From NCBI GenBank assembly GCA_031389045.1, contig JANMSE010000580.1, forward strand, positions 1 to 17,513: a stretch of 17,513 bases of DNA. The letters run 5' to 3'. The stretch comes from JABFSC01 sp031389045 (GTDB lineage: Bacteria; Desulfobacterota; Binatia; Bin18). The notes under the pieces were generated by a model that saw only the letters and a program-made list of their open reading frames with translations, had not been told where the DNA came from and did not search any database. This document shows positions 13,366 through 17,513 of the stretch, piece by piece. Numbering within the stretch: the stretch's first letter is position 1; each line of letters opens with the position of its first letter. The translations under genes were made by a program, and so were the position numbers.

Positions 13366-13602
13366 ATGAAGTGTCCCGTTTGCGACAAGGGAAAGCTGAC
13401 GAAGGAAATACGCCAGCTTTCGTATATCTACCGCGGACGAACAACCACGATTCGACAACACGGACGATACTGTTCTACCTGTAGCGAAACAATTTTGAAT
13501 GCACGAGAAGCGGGCTCTTATATGAGCGCGATCAACATTTTTCGTGCTCATGTTGAGGCGGTTAGTTCGCCGCCACCGCGTCAATGCGATCCACACGAAT
13601 AA
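13366..13602 (+). CDS. MqsA/YgiT-type zinc-finger protein lacking the HTH domain
   Basis: The product of 78 residues starts MKCPVCDKGKLTKEI and continues YIYRGRTTTI, then HGRYCSTCSETILNA. This follows the N-terminal zinc domain of the antitoxin MqsA closely: two CxxC pairs (C3/C6 and one near residue 40) and the YxxRGR strand. In MqsA the chain goes on to an XRE-type HTH domain that binds DNA; here it stops after IFRAHVEAV and a short proline-rich end. No MqsR-like or other RNase toxin gene is next to it. The end overlaps the convergent secreted-protein gene by 41 bases. It may be an orphan truncated antitoxin or one of the naturally short YgiT zinc-finger proteins. The start chosen is the ATG at 13366; frame extension upstream to 13297 lies in the cnoX gene. 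Confidence 0.82.
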   Translation: MKCPVCDKGKLTKEIRQLSYIYRGRTTTIRQHGRYCSTCSETILNAREAGSYMSAINIFRAHVEAVSSPPPRQCDPHE

Positions 13603-13843
13603 TGATGCGGCTGGAAGTCTGATTGCGCACTTCAATGGCCTCCTCGCCCACCATCTTGGTCACCACGCCAGGGATTGTTTGTCCTTGGACGAAGAACGTC
13701 AGACCCTTTTTTTCCTTCAAGCTGTAGTCGAACAGCTCTTGAAAGGCGTGCGCCGGTTTGGCGGGTGCGGTTTGAGAGAAGACCGCTGTCGAAAGCGGCA
13801 GCAAGAGGAGCGCGGTTGAAGATAGGAGCACGCGAATGTTCAT
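13562..13843 (-). CDS. small secreted protein with an Sm/SH3-like beta domain
   Basis: The start at 13843 gives 93 residues and has aaagga nine bases upstream; the frame also opens at 13861 but with a poorer site. The N-terminus, MNIRVLLSSTALLLLPLSTAVFSQ, is a signal peptide with likely cleavage after AVFSQ or nearby, so the product is exported. The mature part has the rhythm of a small beta barrel: LTFFVQGQTIPGVVTKMVG, then AIEVRNQ and IIIRVDRIDAVA, reminiscent of Hfq/Sm-like or SH3-type folds. I do not know its function. It follows the Uma2 gene directly (the longer start would overlap it by four bases), so the two are likely co-transcribed. Confidence 0.75.
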   Translation of the reverse strand: MNIRVLLSSTALLLLPLSTAVFSQTAPAKPAHAFQELFDYSLKEKKGLTFFVQGQTIPGVVTKMVGEEAIEVRNQTSSRIIIRVDRIDAVAAN

Positions 13844-13857
13844 CACTGTCGGTCCTT

Positions 13858-14583
13858 TCATTGGTTCCGTAAGCGTTCGACGAATGCGACGTGTTCGGGG
13901 GTGCCGAGACCTCGTTGTAATTCGCTGAGGACATGCGCCAAGTTTCCAGCGAGGAGCGCGGCGACATCCAATCGGAGCCCCGTAAAGACCTGGCTCTGGA
14001 TGATGTGGGAAGCGTCCGGTACTAACCGGACATACTCATCGTGCGATAAGGCGAACCAATCGAGCTGTTTGTCTTGCACGCGCCAGACGAGGTACTCTTG
14101 CACCCCGTTGCGACGATAGGCGCGCAGCTTCTCGTGCAGATCATACGAGGCGCTACTGGCGGCGATTTCAACGACCAGTTCTGGCGCTCCTTCGAGATAA
14201 TCATCTTCACTAATCTGAGAATGACCACCCGCTGACGGCTCGATCCGGAGAATCGCATCTGGCTGGGGTTCGTTGTCGAGGTCCAGCCGAACCGTGGCGT
14301 TATCCGCGAAGCCAACACCAGGAGTGGAGGCGCAATAGGTTCCTAACCACGTCATAACTTGCCCATGTGGTTCGCCATGACTTTTTACCCGCACTGGAGA
14401 TGGCATATAGACGACCCCTTCGATCAGTTCGGCTTTCTTGAGGTCCGGTCTGGCGTGATACCGTCGCTCGAACTCGTCACGCGTCAGGGAGTCACCGGCC
14501 TTGAGCGGAGGGATATCGACCGTCGTCGTGTGCACCGCTCCTTCGTGCGGTTGCGGGATTGCGTCAAGCGCGTGCTGACTCAT
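13858..14583 (-). CDS. Uma2-family PD-(D/E)XK nuclease-like protein
   Basis: The 241-residue protein has the Uma2 (DUF820) pattern. It has a first acidic block AELIEGVVYMPSP (52-63 region), EPQPDAILR with catalytic-type D109, PELVVEIAASS with E139, and a helix LHEKLRAYRRNGVQEYLVW with K152. The usual VLSPS after the central glutamate is AASS here. The residues for PD-(D/E)XK activity appear to be present. Uma2 proteins are abundant in cyanobacteria and a few other groups, and most have no assigned role. The N-terminal 30 residues are longer than usual. The start ATG at 14583 sits next to a heptamer array whose minus-strand copies read gtggaga and so provide several GGAG motifs. The upstream gene on this strand is the MBL-fold protein. 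Confidence 0.88.
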   Translation of the reverse strand: MSQHALDAIPQPHEGAVHTTTVDIPPLKAGDSLTRDEFERRYHARPDLKKAELIEGVVYMPSPVRVKSHGEPHGQVMTWLGTYCASTPGVGFADNATVRLDLDNEPQPDAILRIEPSAGGHSQISEDDYLEGAPELVVEIAASSASYDLHEKLRAYRRNGVQEYLVWRVQDKQLDWFALSHDEYVRLVPDASHIIQSQVFTGLRLDVAALLAGNLAHVLSELQRGLGTPEHVAFVERLRNQ

Positions 14584-14587
14584 ACTT

Positions 14588-14629
14588 CACTCTCCACTCT
14601 CCACTCTCCACTCTCCACTCTCCACTACT
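14588..14629. repeat. heptamer array cactctc x5 plus cactact, Uma2 leader
   Basis: Five perfect cactctc units (14588-14622) and one variant (14623-14629) fill nearly all of the 41-base gap between the MBL-fold gene stop (14625-14627, inside the last unit) and the Uma2 start (14583). Read on the gene strand, each unit contains ggag, the core of a Shine-Dalgarno sequence; the nearest is about eight bases from the ATG. Confidence 0.93.
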
Positions 14630-15503
14630 GCAAGCCCCACCGCTCCCCATCCTGCCGCACCACCCCTTCGGTCTTGAGTTTATTGAGATGTGAAAGCACC
14701 GAATTGCCCGCCGCGCCGTGGAGAAAGGTGGGCGTGTCCACGTAAATCCGTTTCACCATCGCCGGGATTTCGTTGACTCCGGCCTTGATTGCGTCAAGAA
14801 TCTGTTGTTCACGTAACTCGCGATGCGCGATGTATTCATTCAGTTTCTTATGTGGTTGACGAATGGCGGGACCGTGCGCCGGATAGATGACCGTCAGCTC
14901 AAGTGGCAACAATTTTCGTAGCGAGGCCATGTACTGAATCAACCCACCACCCTCTTCAGGCACAACCGTCGTCCCAGCCCCAAGCACGAGGTCGCCGGTG
15001 AACAGTGCTTTTTCCTCTTCGAGGTAGTAGCAGATATGGTCTTTCGCATGGCCCGGCGTATGAATCGCCCGCAACGTCGCGCCCTCGGTCTGAATACGCG
15101 CGCCGTCTTGAATGTAGGTCAGCGGGAACTGATAGGCATCATCCTTTCCCGGCCACGCGATCTTGGACACTGTGAGATCGCCGAACTGCGCCTGCACGCG
15201 CGGCACCCCGCCGATGTGGTCCTGATGCACATGCGTCAGCACGATCTCTTGTAGCTCGTTACCACCCTTGGTTTCCGCGAGCCCTTGCTTCAACAACGGA
15301 TCGTAGACCTCCAGTCCAATGCCCGTATCCAACAGAATGGGGCGTTTGCTGGTACCGACCAGATAGGTGTTCGTACCCGGACCGGTGAACGGGCCGGGAT
15401 TCTTGCCGAGCACGGTCGAGACGCGCTCGCTCCAAATATCGAAATCGGGCATTTTCAGCCCGGCCATCGTGTCCGTGACAATCCGTGTTGGTTGCTGCGC
15501 CAT
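14625..15503 (-). CDS. MBL-fold metallohydrolase, LACTB2-like
   Basis: The 292-residue protein contains the metal-binding set of the metallo-beta-lactamase fold: H91-x-H93-x-D95-H96, H152, D171 and H210. The opening block NPGPFTGPGTNTYLVG and the C-terminal winged-helix part (IYVDTPTFLHGAAGNSVLSHLNKL, TEGVVRQDGERWGL) identify the LACTB2-like group; mitochondrial LACTB2 is an endoribonuclease, but bacterial members often have unknown substrates. The ATG at 15503 is preceded by ggggag and lies three bases after the acyl-CoA dehydrogenase stop, so translation of the two is coupled. The context suggests a possible thioester or CoA-ester hydrolase role, but this rests on position alone. Confidence 0.9.
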   Translation of the reverse strand: MAQQPTRIVTDTMAGLKMPDFDIWSERVSTVLGKNPGPFTGPGTNTYLVGTSKRPILLDTGIGLEVYDPLLKQGLAETKGGNELQEIVLTHVHQDHIGGVPRVQAQFGDLTVSKIAWPGKDDAYQFPLTYIQDGARIQTEGATLRAIHTPGHAKDHICYYLEEEKALFTGDLVLGAGTTVVPEEGGGLIQYMASLRKLLPLELTVIYPAHGPAIRQPHKKLNEYIAHRELREQQILDAIKAGVNEIPAMVKRIYVDTPTFLHGAAGNSVLSHLNKLKTEGVVRQDGERWGLQ

Positions 15504-15506
15504 TGG

Positions 15507-16673
15507 TTATCTCCCCACAAAAGTACGTGCGATCGTTTGCAGTTGAATGTTCGAGGTGCCTTCGTAAATTTTGCCGATCTTCGCGTCGCGGTAGAATTTC
15601 TCGGCGGGAAAGTCCTTCGTGTAGCCCACACCGCCAAAGACTTCGAGCGCCTGCGAGGCCACACGCTCGCCGACTTGTGAACAAAAGTATTTGGTCATGG
15701 CGGACTGCCGCATGAACGGCTGTCCGTTTTCCTTCATGCGGGCGGTGTTGTAGACCAGCAGCCGTGCGGCCTCAATGTCGATGGCCATTTCCGCGAGCTG
15801 GAACTGAATCGCCTGAAAGTCGAAAATGGGTTTGCCGAATTGCTTGCGTTCCATCGCGTAGGCCAGCGCCGCCTCGAATGCGCCCTGTGCTAAGCCGACC
15901 ATCTGCGCGCCGATGCCGATCCGCCCTTCGTTGAGCGTTTCAATCGCCACCTTGTAGCCCTGTCCCTCCGCACCAACCACGTTCGCGCGGGGCACGCGGA
16001 CATCTTCAAGAATCAGCTCGCAGGTCGAACTCGCGCGAATCCCCAGTTTGTCTTCCTTTTTGCCGACACTAAAGCCGGGAAAGTCGCGCTCCACGATAAA
16101 GCCCGTCACGCCTTTATACCCTTTGGACGGATCGACCGTGGCGAAGAGGAGATAGAGGCCCGCTTCCGCACCGTTGGTGATCCACATCTTGCGCCCTGTC
16201 AAGATGAAGGAGTCCCCATCAAGCGTGGCGCGCGTGCTCATGGCGAAAGCATCACTGCCAGAGTCGGGTTCCGAGAGCGCGTAGGCGCCAACGGTATCCT
16301 TCGCCAAGCGTGGAAAAAATCGTTGCTGCTGCGCCGGTGTCAGCCAGCGAACCAGCGCGTTGTTGACCAGGGTGTTTTGCACATCGACACAGACCGCGAC
16401 CGAGGGGTCCACCCGAGCGAGTTCCTCGATCGCCAAAATCGACATCAAGAAATTTGAGCCGGCCCCGCCATACATCGTGGGAATTTCCACGCCCATGACG
16501 CCAAGCGAAAACAGCTCATCAATCAGTTCACGTGGCAGTTTTCCCGCTTGGTCCATTGCCCGCACGTGAGGCTTGACCCGCTTCTCCGCGAATTCGCGCA
16601 CTGTCCCTCGAAAGAATTCTTCATTGTCGGTCAGCATGGTGACCGGTAGCCGTGTTTCTAACTCGTCGGACAT
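15507..16673 (-). CDS. acyl-CoA dehydrogenase
   Basis: This is an FAD enzyme that oxidises acyl-CoA to 2-enoyl-CoA. The signature AYALSEPDSGSDA (FAD/substrate region), the block KMWITNGAEAGLYLLFATVD, ERKQFGKPIFDFQAIQFQLAEMA and the C-terminal YRDAKIGKIYEGTSNIQ are all present. The glutamate in IYEGTSNIQ, E371, is the catalytic base in short- and medium-chain-type enzymes. The correct start is the ATG at 16673 (MSDELETRLP): gggagga lies seven bases upstream, and 388 residues is the standard size, while the open frame extending to 16925 adds residues unlike the family. It heads the minus-strand series with the LACTB2-like gene. Chain length specificity is not determinable. Confidence 0.95.
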   Translation of the reverse strand: MSDELETRLPVTMLTDNEEFFRGTVREFAEKRVKPHVRAMDQAGKLPRELIDELFSLGVMGVEIPTMYGGAGSNFLMSILAIEELARVDPSVAVCVDVQNTLVNNALVRWLTPAQQQRFFPRLAKDTVGAYALSEPDSGSDAFAMSTRATLDGDSFILTGRKMWITNGAEAGLYLLFATVDPSKGYKGVTGFIVERDFPGFSVGKKEDKLGIRASSTCELILEDVRVPRANVVGAEGQGYKVAIETLNEGRIGIGAQMVGLAQGAFEAALAYAMERKQFGKPIFDFQAIQFQLAEMAIDIEAARLLVYNTARMKENGQPFMRQSAMTKYFCSQVGERVASQALEVFGGVGYTKDFPAEKFYRDAKIGKIYEGTSNIQLQTIARTFVGR

Positions 16674-16718
16674 TACAACGTCCTCCCTATCGGCGTGAGA
16701 TAGGGCATACATTTCACG

Positions 16719-16747
16719 TTGCTTGCCGGGTGTCCAGCCGTTATAGT
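16719..16747 (+). promoter_or_regulatory. possible sigma70-like promoter for the phosphoesterase gene
   Basis: ttgctt (16719-16724) and tatagt (16742-16747) are 17 bases apart, 24 bases before the ATG at 16772. The -10 matches the consensus at five of six positions and the -35 only at three. It lies in the 98-base divergent region between the acyl-CoA dehydrogenase and the phosphoesterase. Confidence 0.35.
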
Positions 16748-16771
16748 CCGCGGGTAAGAAAGGTGGGAACC

Positions 16772-17341
16772 ATGAAGATTGGTTTGATTTCCGACACGCA
16801 TATTCCTGAAGCGATGCCTGAACTGCCGAGTCAGGTGCGGACCGTGTTCGCGGGGATGGATTTGATTCTCCACGCCGGGGATTTGCACTGTCTTGACGTG
16901 CTGAACTGGCTAGAAGAAATCGCACCGGTGCTGGCCTGTCGCGGCAATGGCGATGAAGGATCCGGTGGGCGCGCCGTGGTGCCGGACGATCCGCGGCTGC
17001 ATGATGCCGTGGTCACCACGAGTGCGGGGTTTCGCATCGGCTTGGTCCATGACGTGTTGGACCCGAAGGAATTTTCCTCGTGGCCGATTGAGCGGACGAT
17101 GGAGACCTACTTTGGGAGTCGGACCGATATGATCGTGTGTGGTCACACGCATGTCGAGATGATCGCGCGTTACGGTGAGGTACTCGTGATTAACCCTGGC
17201 AGCCCGACCTTTCCTCACAACTATAGCGCGCAACCGGGTACGGTGGCCGTGTTGACGCTCGAAGAGAATCGAGGCGGGGCGGTGACGGTCTATGATCTGA
17301 AGACACTGGCGGCGTTGCCGGGGCTGGTGGCGACATTCTAA
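16772..17341 (+). CDS. YfcE/MJ0936-type metallophosphoesterase
   Basis: The 189-residue protein has all the calcineurin-like metal-binding motifs: SDTH (D8, H10), HAGD (D37), GNGDE (N59), H93 in LVHD and GHTH (H125, H127). It ends with the VINPGSPTFPHN block of the small YfcE/MJ0936 phosphodiesterase group. Members hydrolyse phosphodiesters such as bis-pNPP in vitro; the natural substrate is not known for most. The start at 16772 has aggtggg upstream; the open frame to 16652 overlaps the divergent dehydrogenase gene and looks non-coding. It is divergently oriented from the dehydrogenase with 98 bases between the starts. Confidence 0.93.
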   Translation: MKIGLISDTHIPEAMPELPSQVRTVFAGMDLILHAGDLHCLDVLNWLEEIAPVLACRGNGDEGSGGRAVVPDDPRLHDAVVTTSAGFRIGLVHDVLDPKEFSSWPIERTMETYFGSRTDMIVCGHTHVEMIARYGEVLVINPGSPTFPHNYSAQPGTVAVLTLEENRGGAVTVYDLKTLAALPGLVATF

Positions 17342-17385
17342 AGCAGCACGTGTCTTCTCCCCGTTTCTCTCCGTTGCCGATTCCC

Positions 17386-17513
17386 CTATTCTCCGGTTCT
17401 TCCTGGTGGTCCAGAGAGCAGAAAATCAGACCAATTGATCGCGGTTACCCCAATGCGGGTGGCGACGGTCTCCTCGCCAGGAGCGGTAATCACTAAGGGC
17501 TGATAGCGTGGAT
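17386..17513 (-). CDS. C-terminal fragment of an unidentified protein (5' end outside window)
   Basis: On the minus strand a frame enters at the right edge and stops at 17386-17388. It reads PRYQPLVITAPGEETVATR, then IGVTAINWSDFLLSGPPGRTGE. The composition is protein-like, but only about 41 residues are visible and I recognise no family. The other minus-strand frames also stop, one within 20 bases and one after 28 codons, so the assignment is tentative. It would be convergent with the phosphoesterase. Confidence 0.45.
   Translation of the reverse strand, partial: PRYQPLVITAPGEETVATRIGVTAINWSDFLLSGPPGRTGE

Noticed and set aside
16674..16925. N-terminal extension of the acyl-CoA dehydrogenase
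   Set aside because: It overlaps the divergent phosphoesterase gene, and the residues are arginine/serine-rich and unlike the family; the ATG at 16673 has a good site.

Overview
The window reads as a piece of a chromosome from an uncultured, GC-rich bacterium. The gene content (an F420-type luciferase-like oxidoreductase, an acyl-CoA dehydrogenase, leuCD, a very large cyclase/ATPase/TPR regulator, a P450, and Uma2, HNH and Fic proteins) fits environmental lineages such as Tectomicrobia/Entotheonella, Binatia or Rokubacteria. I cannot decide the lineage from sequence alone. No tRNA, rRNA, CRISPR or transposase gene was found.

Left part (1-4.2 kb): the 3' tail of a paralogue of the big regulator, followed by a 14-bp tandem repeat; a Fic-domain protein; a possible small convergent ORF with a VbhA-like inhibitory motif; and a minus-strand pair of SAM methyltransferase and cytochrome P450. 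Next comes about 500 bp of non-coding DNA holding a cluster of palindromes, then a small conserved-looking hypothetical gene.

Centre (4.2-8 kb): one 1249-residue protein made of an OmpR-type winged helix, a class III nucleotide cyclase, a STAND-like ATPase and TPR-like repeats. Three 11-bp direct repeats lie just upstream, a spacing that suits OmpR/SARP-type winged helices. Two of its interdomain linkers, a loop after Walker A, and several intergenic gaps in the window are built of heptanucleotide repeats.

Right part (8-17.5 kb): a minus-strand series of leuC, leuD, a helical hypothetical protein, an LLM oxidoreductase, and an RHH-like protein overlapping an HNH endonuclease. A plus-strand pair follows: a CnoX/YbbN-like chaperedoxin and an MqsA N-terminal zinc domain without its HTH domain. 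A second minus-strand series runs from an acyl-CoA dehydrogenase through a LACTB2-like metallo-beta-lactamase-fold protein and a Uma2 nuclease to a small secreted protein. A YfcE-like phosphoesterase diverges from the dehydrogenase, and a partial gene closes the window.

The housekeeping parts (leucine biosynthesis, acyl-CoA oxidation, redox chaperone) look ordinary. The less ordinary material is the heptamer-repeat network, which enters coding linkers, gene leaders and gene ends, and the scattered solo or unusual partners of toxin-antitoxin-like and nuclease modules (Fic, RHH+HNH, MqsA-like, Uma2).
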